NCBI GenBank assembly: GCA_007922225.1
Contig: ML679956.1
Location: forward strand, 13,117,049 to 13,181,048
DNA length: 64,000 nucleotides
DNA from: Emydura subglobosa
Lineage: Eukaryota > Chordata > Testudines > Chelidae
Direction of reading: 5' to 3'
Position 1 is the first letter of the stretch, and each line of letters opens with the position of its first letter. The notes beneath the pieces were generated by a model, which worked only from the letters and a program-made list of their open reading frames with translations, did not search any database and was not told the origin of the DNA. A program made the position numbers and the translations under genes. This document shows positions 21,650 to 33,189 of the stretch, in pieces.

Positions 21650-21757
21650 GAAACACCCATAGGAGGACACATCTCAAAGAGCCAGTTAATGCACAGGGTG
21701 AGTAACCTCTCCTCCTTCTTCAAGCAGCGTCCCTAGGGATGCTCCACCTCAGGTGAC
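21650..21757. repeat. DIRS-3 internal complementary region
   Basis: CAGTTAATGCACAGGGTGAG is complementary to the left end at 21386-21420. It is followed by CCTTCTTCAAGCAGCGTCCC and GGATGCTCCACCTCAGGTG, which represent the missing right end. The missing terminus is therefore still recorded inside the element. Confidence 0.75.
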
Positions 21758-21769
21758 TACCGAGCCGTA

Positions 21770-22720
21770 CTCTCATCAGGAAGCAGAGGTGTCAGAGTCA
21801 AGTCTAATACTGTAGCTAATACTGCAGAGCCAAACACAATGCTTTGAAAAAGTGTGCATAGAGGTCCAAGGTGCAGCTCTACGGAACTCAGTGATGGAAA
21901 AATTCTTGTGAAAAGCCACAGAGGGAAAGACAGACCCCATAGAATGGAATAATATCCTCAGAGGAGGTTGAATAGTATTGATAACAAGAAATGATGCATC
22001 CTGATATCTACCTACAGAGTATTTGGTTGGAAATTGTAGATCTCTTATATCTGTCAGCAACTGATACAAACTGTCTGGGAGATTTTTTAAATGAACTAAG
22101 TTCTATCCAGGTAAAAGGCTAATACCCTCTTGACACTGAGTGTGTGCAATGCTGCATCCTCCTTAGTCAAATATGACTTAGGGAAGAAAACTGGGAGGTG
22201 AATGACCTTGGTTTATATGGGATTCAGTTGAAATCTTAAGCAAGTATTTGGGATGTGGCCGTACTGAAACCTTATCTTTGAAAAATACCAGGAAGGGAGC
22301 ATGTGCCATCAGGTCCCTATCTTGCCAACACTTAGAGCAGATGTAATAGCTACCAAAAAGGCCATCTTTACTGATACATTCAGTGGAGAACAGATCACCA
22401 CTGGTTCAAAGGGAGGTCTCATAAGGCATCTGAGTACTAACTTAAGGTCTCAATTCGGATAGGATATTTGATTTCAAGGAAGAGTTTCCCCAAACCTTTG
22501 ATAAATCTCATCATAATTGGGTGGACAAGCACTGAGAAATTTTTTACAGGAGAATGAAAAGTTGCGATAGTTGTCAAGTGAACTGTAACAGAGCACAAAG
22601 ATACACTCCATCTTCCTCAGTTCCAGGATGTAGTCCAGGATATCTGATAGTGAAAAAGAAGCAGATAAAAGTTATCAAAGAAAACACCAATTGCTGAATT
22701 TCTTCCACTTCTGCAGGTAG
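21770..22720 (-). pseudogene. DIRS-3 tyrosine recombinase, decayed
   Basis: The C-terminal block (21776-22069) has FSITEFRRAAPWTSMHTFSK followed by HC. The expected catalytic Tyr is Cys, as in DIRS-1. Nucleotide similarity continues through the core to about 22720, with many stops. Its position after RNase H in sense order fits DIRS organisation. Confidence 0.7.
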
Positions 22721-23229
22721 ATACTGCATTTAGACTCCTTCCCGCTGTTTAACAATGTCCTTTTCCTCTTCACAGAACAGGTTGTTTCTATTCCCATGAA
22801 CTATCAATGAGCCATGCTTTGAGATGAAGAATTCTGAGGTTCAGGTGAAGGACTCAACCGGCATCCAGGAGAGAGGATGGGGAATGGTCAGATAAAGAAA
22901 ACTCTTTCAAAGACATTGCAGGGGTTGTTCCACCAATCAAGGGAGTCTTTTACAAAAGGGGGAACTGAGACTTGTCTGTCCAGACTGTGTTCATTTGGAA
23001 ATTAGGCGATTCTGAGACACCTTTGGGGCAGCAAAGGTGCAGTTTTGCATGGCTTACTATGAAGGTACAAGCAGCATATGGCCCCAAAGTTAAAGGCAGT
23101 TTCTGCCTGATGCTTGATCATGATGAAAAGATTCAATAGCATCATAAATCTCTGCATTGGAAGGTAGGTTTCGTGGTTACTGCATCTAAGGATGTCCCTA
23201 TGAATTCTAGTCTTAGCACAGGTGTTAAA

Positions 23230-24020
23230 GTACACTTCTGAATATTTAATTGTAGTCTTAGTTTGAGGAACAGTGCTATCGCCTTCTGTGCAGCTAACAA
23301 GGACTTGCCATAACATCAACATTTGAACAGCCAATTGTTGAAATACAGAAATACCACTATTGCCTCCCTGTTGAGATAAGCTGTGACCACTGCCAGAAAT
23401 TTTGAGAACACTCTGGCAGCAGAGGAGAAACAAAATGGGCGTACCCTATATTGAATGTTATCTTGCCCTAAAGTAAAACAAAGAAATTGTCTGTAGGAAG
23501 GGTGAATCACTATTTGGAAATATGTATCCTGTAGGTCGAGTGTTGAAAACCAATCTTCTTGGTCCAATGAAGCAATTATTCCTGAAAATGTTACCATTTT
23601 GAATTTCTGTACCTTCACAAATTTGCTGAGGAGCCTTAGATTTAGGCTGGGTCTCCACCCTCCATTATTTTTTGGGACCAGGAAGTACCTTGAACAGAAC
23701 CCTTTTCCTTCTGTGTTAAGCATGAACTGATTCAATAGTTCCTATGCTCAGAAGAGAGGCGATTTCTTGTTTTAGTAGGTGCTTTTGAGCGGGGTCCCTG
23801 AAGAGGGCCAGGAAAGGGGGGAGGTACAGAGGAAGAGCGGGGAGGTAAAATGGATTGAATATCCTGATTTTAAGATTCCCAAGACCAACTTGTCTGTAGT
23901 GTTTTCTCCCACGCCTATTGGAAGTGGGAAAGACAATCCCCAAAGGGAGGAAGGCATGTGAACTGTTGTAGCTGAGAACGCAAAAGATAGGTATGACTGG
24001 GACTCCTGACAAGCCAGTCA
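23230..24020 (-). pseudogene. DIRS-3 reverse transcriptase, decayed
   Basis: The 23316-23735 frame is one of the longer intact pieces (139 codons). It includes YFLVPKNNGGWRPSLNLRLL, then KFKMVTFSGIIASLDQEDWF, STLDLQDTYFQIVIHPSY (motif A) and FLYFNNWLF, where motif C should read YLDD. Both catalytic Asp residues of motif C are changed to Asn. The upstream 23716-24021 frame supplies the N-terminal RT segment (PLSWPSSGTP-type sequence in an alternate frame). The segment 22720-23230 is RNase H with no clean frame. Confidence 0.82.
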
Positions 24021-24990
24021 AAATTGGTGTTCAGATTATGATGAGGTTGTGTGTTCGATCCAGAGATGGAGGTCATTCTCTTCCTCTAGAACCTTTGTCT
24101 CTTTCTCTTGGATTCAGAGGGTCTTTGAAATCTGGCAAATTAAATAGGCGAGATCTCTGGATTGTATGGGACTTACTAAATCTCCTTTTATTTGTAGGTA
24201 TGTAAATTCCCAGAAAACGCAGAGTAGCCCTGGAATGTTTTAAGATATATAGAGAGTTGTCCATATTTTTAGTGAACAACTTGGAGCTATCTAAGGGAAG
24301 GTCCTTTGCTGTATTCTGTACCTCCCTTCAAAATTGCAAAAGCTGAAGCCAAGAAGCCTTATGCAAGATAACCGCCATTGAGATGGAACGAGAAGTGTCA
24401 GCAGTATCCAGAGATGTTTAAGAGGGATGTACTGGCCAGAAGCTGGCCCACCTTTATGACTGCCTGAAATTGTTCTCTCTGTTCTGGTGGAAAGTGCTCA
24501 ATAAATGAAGTAAACTTGGAGAAGCTGATATCGTTATACTTTGCCACAAGTGCCTGATAGTTGGCGATCCTGAATTGCAGAGTTGTGAATAAGTAGGATT
24601 TATGGATAAATAGATTAAGATGTTTTTGTTCCCCGTTGTATGGCATTATTTTAGCATGGTGGTGTTTTCCACATTCATTTACTACTTTGATGACAAGAAA
24701 ACTGGGAAAAGGATGGGAAAACAAAAATTGAAAGTTCTTTGATGGGACATAGTATTTTTAATCAGCCCTCTTAGAGGTGGGCAATACTATAGTTGGATTA
24801 TGCCAATTTGTCTTTGTGGGTTCTAGCAAAGCCTCATTGATGGGAAGGCCAATTTGAGCAGATGACACTGTAAAATACCCAGCAGCTTGTGATGCAATTC
24901 CTTGACCTCCTCCAGAGGTATCTGTAAGGAAATCTGTTCCAGATCTGGTGTTTGATTCTCACTATGGGAAGACTCTACCTATGAGTCACT
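24020..24990 (-). pseudogene. DIRS-3 gag, C-terminal part
   Basis: The 24398-24724 frame contains FLVIKVVNECGKHHHAK, then LFTTLQFRIANYQALVAKYND and HFPPEQREQFQAVI, homologous to DIRS-5 57471-57713 and DIRS-1 11912-12271. Similarity to the DIRS-5 region near 57780-57880 continues to about 24990 and then ends. Confidence 0.7.
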
Positions 24991-25623
24991 TAACATTTTG
25001 ATGACACCAGATGATTAAGTTACATTTATATTATATTATATTATATATATTTAATCTTTCTGGAGACAATTGTGTGCAGTTCATATAATCACAAAGCCAT
25101 TGTCAAAAGGCAAACACATTTGGTCATAGTGACTTTCCTTCTACTCAAATAAAATTACTCTTCCACAGTGAAGTGATGAAGCAGAAGCAGATAGAGCTTC
25201 CTACTTAGCAATCATTCCTATTCCTCAAACATTTTTAAATAGATGTAGAAATCATAGGATCTATATTTTCATTGCCAACATGCTGCAGAACCTCTTATAC
25301 AATAGTCCAGCACTGCTGTGGATACCATGCATAAGATATGATTATGAGACATAAGGAAAATAAGCAAGGATTCAGTAATCATCAGGAGGCTTTCAGAAGG
25401 CAGTAAAATAGCAACAGGAGATCAATGTATCCCACAAATTTCTATTCTAAAATACTGGAATTTTTATGCACACCCACTTTCTTAGGCCAAAATATTTCTT
25501 TAAGACAAATACAAAATGCTTCATTGGACAGTTTGTTTTAAACAATCTATCAATCAAACAAACAGTTCACTGAAAGGACAGAGTGACACTTTCACTGCCA
25601 CAAACTGAGTTATACCCGAGATA
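24991..25623. other. ANO10: Intron, nothing recognised
   Basis: AT-rich sequence with a short TATAT-type run at 25026-25055. No gene or identifiable repeat seen. Confidence 0.5.
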
Positions 25624-25626
25624 TTA

Positions 25627-26209
25627 GGCCAGGTTTATACTAGAAACCTTTGTCAATATAGTAATAAGAGTTGAGGTCAGATTTTTTTTAACTACATCTA
25701 TACTAGCCAAAGCCCTAATGTAGATGCAGTTATATTGACATAAAAGTGCTTTCTGCCATTAATGCTTACTTTGCTTGGAGATCTGGTATAAATTTAAACA
25801 GATCAGATAGGGAGAAGAGCTATTTAAACTGAAGGACAATGTTAGCACAAGAACAAATGGATATAAATTGGCCATGAATAAATTTAGGCTAGAAATTAGA
25901 AGGTTTCTAACCATCAGAGAGTGAGATTCTATCACAACCTGCCAGTAGAAATAGAGGGGGCAAAAAACTAGTTTAAAGATGGATCTTAATACGTTTACAA
26001 ACAGCCAATGAGATTATATGACAGAGTTGCCTGCAACAACCAGGGACTGGACTCAATGACCCAAAAGGTCGCTCCAGTCTTATGTCCCTTTGCGTAAGCT
26101 ATACCAGCAAAAGTACTTTTTTGTCATTATAAACTGTGGTCTACATTAGGAGGATTTGCTGGTACTGGCATAACTAGAGTGGCAAACCTTTTTAAGCATA
26201 CACCGGGAC
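25627..26209. mobile_element. Harbinger-type MITE (TTA duplication), split by CR1
   Basis: The left end starts GGCCAGGTTTATACTAGAAA and the right end closes with CCTTTTTAAGCATACACCGG then GAC. TTA lies on both sides (25624-25626 and 26210-26212). The two halves are inverted copies of one another (for example CATAAAAGTGCTTTCTG on the left against AGCAAAAGTACTTTTTTG on the right). A CR1 tail of about 290 bp separates the halves near the centre of the palindrome. Confidence 0.72.
25795..26092 (+). mobile_element. CR1 LINE 3' end inserted in a MITE
   Basis: Contains the conserved CR1 3' sequence blocks AGGACAATGTTAGCACAAGA, then GGCCATGAATAAATTTAGGC and GGACTGGACTCAATGACCCA, ending TCTTATGTCCCTT. 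It lies between the two arms of the MITE at 25627-26209. The left limit is uncertain by about 25 bp. Confidence 0.75.
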
Positions 26210-26212
26210 TTA

Positions 26213-27122
26213 GTCTCCAAGACTGACAATCTGGCAACTTTTACAGATACTAAATTTACTTTGAATAGCTATTACTAGTACAACTAAATCAATTCCAGAC
26301 CTGCACTCTTGAGTAAGCACATCCTAACAAATCAGTGTGCATGAGTGATGAGATAAAAATAGTTTTGGGAAGAACTGTTTAAACGTTCCTAGTTTATGTT
26401 TCCAGGAAATTACTGTAAAAACAGAGAATTATTTTTTAAATGAAAAATCAAATACTTCAACATTTGTCTTGTAAGAAAGAGGCTCTTCTGTTTGTATCTT
26501 GGGAGAGTATTTCTGCACTCACTCCCAGTTTTCAAAAAGTTTCAAAAGTGAGTAACAGAAAGGATACAAGATAACACTTTTTCTGCAACTTAGTCCTAAA
26601 TTTATAAATTATTAGGAAACATTTAGTTCATATAAAGTTTGAACAGATTCCATCTGATTTATATTAAATGAAAATGTATTCCACCAAATGCATTTAAGTA
26701 CAGTCTAAAGAATGGATAATCTGACCAATACAATTGTGAAAAGATTATTGTGTTTTCTTATGTTACATCATGCATACTTTTCCTGGGATGAAATCTTCAA
26801 AGGAACAACCCATATTCTAATTATTTACAATACTTTGTATTTTTAATCAATTGACAAATGTTTAAATGAAAGACATTGTATATTATATTCAATCATCCAG
26901 GAATTGATCAATAATTTAATTTAATAATCTTTCAAAAAAAGATTTATGTGAGCAATTGTGATCTATGATTTTCTCCTATAGCTATGGTTGAGAAACTATC
27001 CATATCTGGCCTGATCTTACACCAATGAAGTCCATGGGAGTTTTGCCATTGATTTAATTGATACATCATAAAGTTTGTAACACACTATTCTTCCAGGATT
27101 TATATATTTGTTTTTTAAAAAA
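26213..27122. other. ANO10: Intron, one palindromic fragment only
   Basis: AT-rich and unassigned except for 27003-27058 (CTGGCCTGATCTTACACCAA, then GAAGTCCATGGGAGTTTTGC), which matches the palindromic repeat at 2541-2603 in type. Confidence 0.45.
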
Positions 27123-27665
27123 CAGAATCATAGAAGTGCAGGGCTGGAAGGACCACAAGACTTCAACTCGTCCACTCCTTCCCCTGTATGCTGAGGCTAG
27201 ACCAAGTATACTTAGACCATCTGTGACAGATGTTTGTTGGATCGGTTCTTAAAAACCTCCAATGATGAGGATTCTACAACCTTCTTTGATAACTTATTCC
27301 AGTACTTAACTATCTTTATTGTTAGAAACATAAATCTTATTTGGGGAGGATCAAGCCCGTTTCTTCTTTTCCTGCATTCAGAGGGAAATGAAGAACAGTT
27401 GCTTACCATTCTCTTTTTTAACAGCCTTTAACATATTTGAAGATTGTTTCCAGGCCTCCCCCAGTCTTCTTTTCTCAAGACTCAACATGCCTTCTTTTTT
27501 AAGGTCATGTTTTCTAAACCTTTTATCATTTTCGTTATTCTCCTCTAGACTCTCAACAGTTTGTCCACACCTTTCTTAAAGTGTGGTCCCAAGACCTGGA
27601 CACAATTTTCCAGCTGAAGCCTCACTATTGCCAAGTAGAACAGAACAATTACCTCCCCTTTTATG
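27123..27665 (-). mobile_element. CR1 LINE 3' end (5'-truncated)
   Basis: The plus strand starts ACAGAATCATAGAAGTGCAG then GGCTGGAAGG, the reversed CR1 tail. It runs through ATTCTACAACC, TTATTCCAGTACTTAAC, and GTGTGGTCCCAAGACCTGGA to CTCACTATTGCCAAGTAGAA. All are recognisable CR1 3'-region blocks. Reading frames on either strand within it are fortuitous. Confidence 0.85.
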
Positions 27666-29884
27666 CTGAAGTTTTTTATGGTTATTTTCAGCCTGAAGGT
27701 AAATTTTTTCCAGATTTTGGTGGAATTCCTTTGATGCATTTTTGAGATATAAGTATGAAAAAAACAAAACGGGGTGGTGGCGGAGGGAGAAAAGATGGGG
27801 GGTTTGGAGCCTGGCAACTTGTTTGTTTGAACCAGCCCAGGTATTTTTCCCAGTCACTTTTTTCAGGCTCTGATAACTGAAAATTGGCTTTTAAAACCAT
27901 TATTAACTGACATATTTGTAAAAGTTTTAATAATAACGAAATTATAAGTATTATAAAAATCACATACTGCAAAGAATTTATTTTAATACTCAAAATCCAC
28001 GCATGGGAACAAGTGTTATTTTGTTGAAATTATGTTATCCTTAACTACCCTGGATTTCTGGGTAGCCTGCTACTCAATCATTCCTCTCCTTAATTCCCCC
28101 TTACAAAATTCATTTTAATATGCTATTTAACAATAACATGATCAATTCAAATTTTGAACATTCAGTAGGGAACACAACTCAATTTGACACCTTTGTGCTT
28201 TCATTTAAAAAATTAAATGCCTCAGACTTCCTTAATGAAACACCATGACTTAATTTTACACAAACAGAAGTCAAAACATTCAGAAACTTATGTTTTCCAT
28301 AGCAATAATAATTTGGTAACTGTTTATTAAGGCATGAAAGTTACCACCACATATAGTACAGCAATAAAAAACACTATATTTATTTATGCTTAAAGAAGCC
28401 AAGTCATAATTGTGACAACTGAATTCTGACTCAGAATTTTTTAATATTTGAAAATCCGAGCACATATGTATGTTCACATGCACTTCATTAAGAAATATAT
28501 ACCAGCATGTATACAAAACATATTTTCAAAGAAAGCTTTAAGTCTAATGATATAGTCATTGATTGTGCTAGGTACCAGGAACTTACACAGCAGGGACAAC
28601 AAACTTTGATTCACTTTGGATAGAAATGTTTAAAAAACAAAATAAAAAATGGCAGTTAACAAGAAGGTAAATTACATGATTATAAATAGCAATTTATCAC
28701 ACAAAGAAAGTACTTGCTCTCCATCTCTTCACCCACTCAGATTGCCCTTTTTGAATCTATCAATAAAAACCTGACATTCAACAAGGCTCTGGAAACACCT
28801 GCAGAACCAAGAATTATAAAGAGAAGAACCCCCAATATCAATCTCAGGTATGCAGCTTTATAATTAATTGCAACCTGGCAATGAAGTTACTCATAGGTAT
28901 ATACACTCAAAATCTAAAACTCCTATTTTGCAATACAACGTATTCATTATATTGCCAAAAACATGCCATGCTACATACAGTACATTCGTTAAATAACTGT
29001 TCTCGTAAACACTCTAAAATACATGAAATATACACAAGAACTTTAGAAATGCTTTAAGCCCATATTATTTTCTTCACATTTGCTTCAGTGCACAGCCAAT
29101 TTAAAACACACAAGAACAAAGCACAGTAGGTGTATATTTTTCATCCTTGAAGCTTCTCAGTATTTGTTAATAATAAATCTTGCAGCACAGCAGTCTATAA
29201 TGCAGTTTGATAATGCACCCAACAGTACATTACCATTCTATAATCCTGAAATGTTTTGGTACAATCTTTATTTCAATTTATGTATGGTGTTTAATATGAA
29301 CCAGGATATGGGTTGCCAAAAGCCAAATTAGCTAATGCTGAATCTAATGAAGAGTAAAGCTTTGATCATGCTCAGAAATAAATTCTAAGTGAAAAGTGGA
29401 TAGAAAGATGCCATGCAATTGAATTTGACATTCTGATTAATACTATGGCTCACAAAGTGCCTCTTAGCTGATTGCTAACATTACATATTGGATCCTATTC
29501 TGACAGGTATAGTTTATTTTTGAAATGCCCTAATGCATCAGAAAAAATGTTTATTGTAGCCTATTAATCTATAACATTTACACTTATTTCTCCCTCAAAC
29601 CACACACATTGCTACAAGAAAAATAAAAAATATAAAAGGTAGACTCAAATTACAGTATGCTTCATTGTGGTTTTCTACTATAAGGAATTAAATTTGTCCA
29701 GATTCAGAAATTTAACACTCACTCATGTGACTGGATGACTCAGGGGATTAGCAAATGGGATATGAAGCTTTTTACCTCTATGTCAGTGGTTTGAAACTGA
29801 TACAAGTAGTTAGTTGTCTTCTAGTGCAGTTTTGGTCATTTGTGTAAAGCACACCCACACAGAAAAATCTCCAAATCACTGACA
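27666..29884. other. ANO10: Intron, nothing recognised
   Basis: AT-rich unique-looking sequence. No coding region, terminal repeats or SINE were recognised on either strand. Confidence 0.5.
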
Positions 29885-29939
29885 ACATCTTAAAGGGAAG
29901 TAAGGGAAGTAACCATTCTTTCTTTAATGTATGTGTCAG

Positions 29940-30790
29940 TGTGGATCCCACATAGATGACTGAAAAGAAGTACTTCTTCTGGATGGTGGGATGAGGAATA
30001 ATCAATTTCATTAGTTGAACATTGATTGTAGTAGATCACCTTGTAGATCAGCCTTGATGTCACCACCTGGTAGATCTTGGATATTGTTCTGTTTCTGAAG
30101 AAGTCAGAGGATGTCCCTGGAAATCTGGTGGAGTAAGAATTTGTCTGCACTTAAAACACCACTGCAGCACAGCTGCACTTCTATAGCGCTTCAGTGTAGA
30201 CACTACCTATGCCGATGGGAAGGATTCAATGTAGTAAAGCTCTGGAAACATCCAGTGGTGTGCAACTTCTCAGAATGTGATTTTGAGAAAAAACATCCAG
30301 GTTAATTGACTGATTCAGATGGAATTCTGAATCACCACGGGGGTGAATTTAGGATGAGGATTCAACGTTTCAGCACCACCTTGTCTCTATGATACATCGT
30401 GTAATAAATGCCTGGAGCTCACTCACTCTCCTGGTCAAAGTGATTGAAAGTAGGAAGAATGCCTTCACAGTGACATGAAGTATGGATTATCCTAAAATGG
30501 ATTCAAAGGGAGGCCCTATGAGTCTCAAGAGAATGATATTGAAGTCCCCAAGTAAGAGCAGGCTCTTTAACTTGTGGCTTCCATTAGGCATTTGAGGAGC
30601 CTCGATACTGTGAGATGAGAGAGGACTGAGCACAATTGTACACACAGATGGCAAGCTGAAATCGCTGTGAGATGAACCTTAATGGAGCTGATCAAAAAGC
30701 TGGAGCCCTTCAGATGTAGCAAATAGTCAAGAATCTATAATACTGAAGCCTATAAACAGTCTAGGCCCTGTTGGGCAGTCCAGACTGAGA
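29940..30790 (-). pseudogene. DIRS-4 tyrosine recombinase, decayed
   Basis: The 29890-30150 frame has STRFPGTSSDFFRNRTISKI followed by VTSRLIYKVIYYNQCS. It keeps the second catalytic Arg and a Tyr at the expected place. The core upstream (30300-30790) is recognisable mainly at nucleotide level by comparison with the other copies and is full of stops. A MITE fragment separates the C-terminal block from the core. Confidence 0.65.
30134..30300. mobile_element. Harbinger-type MITE fragment in DIRS-4
   Basis: Starts GAATTTGTCTGCACTTAAAA, with GCAGCACAGCTGCACTTCTA and TAGCGCTTCAGTGTAGACAC and the CCTATGCCGATGGGA block. These are shared in kind with the MITEs at 52180, 53941 and 56949 (TGCAGC..TGTAGCGC; GCCGACGGGAG-type cores). 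The right terminal repeat is not seen, so it is truncated and its right limit is approximate. Confidence 0.6.
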
Positions 30791-31790
30791 ACCACTTACA
30801 TTTTGACAAATAAGTCCTTCTGATAGATATCTTCCTACTCTGTATCAAGATCTTTTGGGCTTGTCTAGAGCAGCCCCTATCCATGGTACTTTGCCAGCCA
30901 ACATTCAGGCTGGCAGGTGCAGGAACCTTGGGTTTGGACAGAGTAGTTGGCTGTGGTATTATGAGATCAAGTGAGAAAAATCTAGGTGCTGAATCCATAG
31001 CTGCATGGACATCTGTAATAAGTCAGTCTGCTAGAACGGCTTCTGCCATTATGGTGCTATGAGAATGATCACGGCTATTTCTCTTTTGAATTTGGAAGTC
31101 ACCCTGGGGATCAGGGATATCAGTGAAAAGGCATAAAGAAGGTCTGAATTCCAATACTGAAGGAAGGCATTGGGCTCATGCTCCCCCTGGAACAGAAATT
31201 CTAACATGTGGCATTGTCCTTGGTGGCAAACAGGTCTATCATAGGCCACCAGTGTTGGAATATCAACTCTATGATAGAATTCCACAGGGAACAATTGTGA
31301 TTGTTCACAGATTGCCTGCACAGGACGTCTGGCAGGTTGTTGCTGATTCCTACAAGCTGAAGAGCCAGTGGAATTATTTCATGTTAGTGGCACAATATCC
31401 AAGGCTTGATGGCCTCAAAGCAGAAGGGTGATGAGAGGGAGTCCCCTTGCTCATTTATCTAATGCATCGTGGAGGTGTTAGTTATCCATCAGGATCTGCA
31501 CTGTGACATTTTGAAGGACAGAGTGCTACACAGGACATCCTGATGGCCCCAAGTTCAAGGACATTTATGTGAAGTCTCATGTCTTTTGGGGACCAGATCC
31601 CTTGCATGTCCCTCGGTGTCCAGATGGGCTCCCAACCTCTTCCTGATGTATCCATGATTAAAGTCTTTGTCAGGGAGGGGGACAAAAGTACTCCTTTCCT
31701 TATGTTTTTAGGTTCTAGCCACCAGGATAACTCTCTGAGCACATGAAGAGGCTTTGAGACCTTTCTGCCCATCTGGTGTGTCGCCACGGA
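30790..31790 (-). pseudogene. DIRS-4 RNase H region, decayed
   Basis: The 31482-31787 frame has WWLEPKNIRKGVLL, then TLIMDTSGRGWEPIWTPRDM and GIWSPKDMRLHINVLELGAI, the characteristic start of the DIRS RNase H. The 31049-31321 frame has PTLVAYDRPVCHQGQCHMLE, NSDLLYAFSLISLIPRV and AVIILIAP, its C-terminal blocks. The first block carries the candidate catalytic Asp (MDTSGRGWEP). A frameshift separates them. Confidence 0.8.
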
Positions 31791-32640
31791 GTAGACAGAC
31801 CTGTGCCAGAGCTGTCAGAGCCTCAGATGAAGTCTTGCAAGTGGTGTCACATATATGCATGCTGACATATGGCCCAACACAAGTCTCTACCATAAGAGTC
31901 GGGTCTGATTTTATCTCGAGTGGCAGCGATCGCAACACAGGAACCTGTCCTCAGACAAGCATACTCTCTCTGACTTGGAGTCAATCATAGCTCCTAGGAA
32001 CAGTATCATATGTGATGGAATAAAGAGACAAAAATTTTTATAGTTCAGTATGAGGCCCAGTCTATGTTTATCATATGCAGGAACGTGACTCTGATCAGTC
32101 AGTCATCCAGGTAAGGGTAGATGGGGATGCTCTGTCTCCACAAGGACTAGGCATTTTGTGAAAACTCTTGATGCCATGTCTAAACACCAGTACCTTTACT
32201 GGCTGTCAGTTGGCCCCACTGTGAATCTCAATTAATTCCAGTAGGCTGGGTGGATGGCTATTTCTGCAAATCAGGAGTCATGAATCAGTCCTGAGCCTTC
32301 AGAGATGGAATAAGGAACGCAAACATTACCATCCTGAATCTGAGGAGCCATATGTATTTGTTCAGTCTCCTCAGGATTAGGATAGTACAAAAAAACCCTT
32401 TCTGATTTTGGGATTAGGAAGCATCAGGAGTAGAAGTCTCTTCCCCTGCACTCCTGCAGTACCTTATCTACATCTCCTACTCCAAACAATGAGGTCACTT
32501 CTTTTTGTAACAGGCTCTCATGAGAAGGGTCCCTGAGGAGGGACAGGGAAGGGGGGTAAGCAGGAGGTAAGGTGCGGAAATGAATAGGGTAGCTGTGGGC
32601 AATTATGTTAAATACCTATTGGTCTGTTGTGACAGTAGAC
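31790..32640 (-). pseudogene. DIRS-4 reverse transcriptase, decayed
   Basis: Motif C at about 32093-32128 reads IPIYPYLDD, the only copy in this window with both catalytic Asp residues intact. The next codon, normally Trp in DIRS (YLDDWL), is a TGA stop. N-terminal blocks (near 32380-32560) are recognisable by nucleotide similarity to the other copies (AGGGTCCCTGAGGAGGGACA). No long frame remains. Confidence 0.7.
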
Positions 32641-33189
32641 TAAGCCTGGTGGAAAGAAGTCAGGTGGCTCCCAAAGGAAGCAATAGGCTTAGAATTGGCT
32701 TTGGTGTGACTTTTGACATTCCCATCAAACCTGCTGCCACTGTGACAGTACTGGATGAGTGACAGAGAATGAGGCCTGATCTACACTGGCGACTTAGGTT
32801 GATTTAAAGTCCCTTAATTCGAATTAATTACTTCCGCGTCTACACTGGCACCATTGTTAATTCGAATTAAGGTGCCTGTAAAATGGAATTAATAAGACCA
32901 CCAAGTGGCGTAGCGCCTAATTCTAATTTGTTAATTCAAATTGGTGTCAGTGTAGATGCAATGGGACTTAAATCAAATTAATTGACCTCCGGAATGTATC
33001 CCATAATACCCCATTCTGACCACTCTGGACAGTCGTGCTGTGCTGCTCTATGGTCACACTAGCAGGTAAAGTCCCCTCCCCTCAAGCAGCCCCGGGAAGA
33101 TTTGAATCTTCATTTCCTGAACTTGCTGCCAGCGTGGAGAGAGCTTTTCCACTGTTCTCAGCATTGCTACTGCAAAGCCCAAACGCGCT

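Larger units (their letters stand above)
21386..24990 (-). mobile_element. DIRS copy 3 (DIRS-3), 5'-truncated
   Basis: The left terminus at 21386 (TTACTCATCCTGTGCAGTAA), an internal complementary region (21650-21757), recombinase, RNase H, RT and the C-terminal part of gag are in the usual order on the minus strand. Homology to other DIRS gag stops near 24990. The gag N-terminal part and right terminal repeat are absent, so this copy is truncated at its 5' side. It belongs to the same family as DIRS-1 and DIRS-5 but is clearly diverged. Confidence 0.82.
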
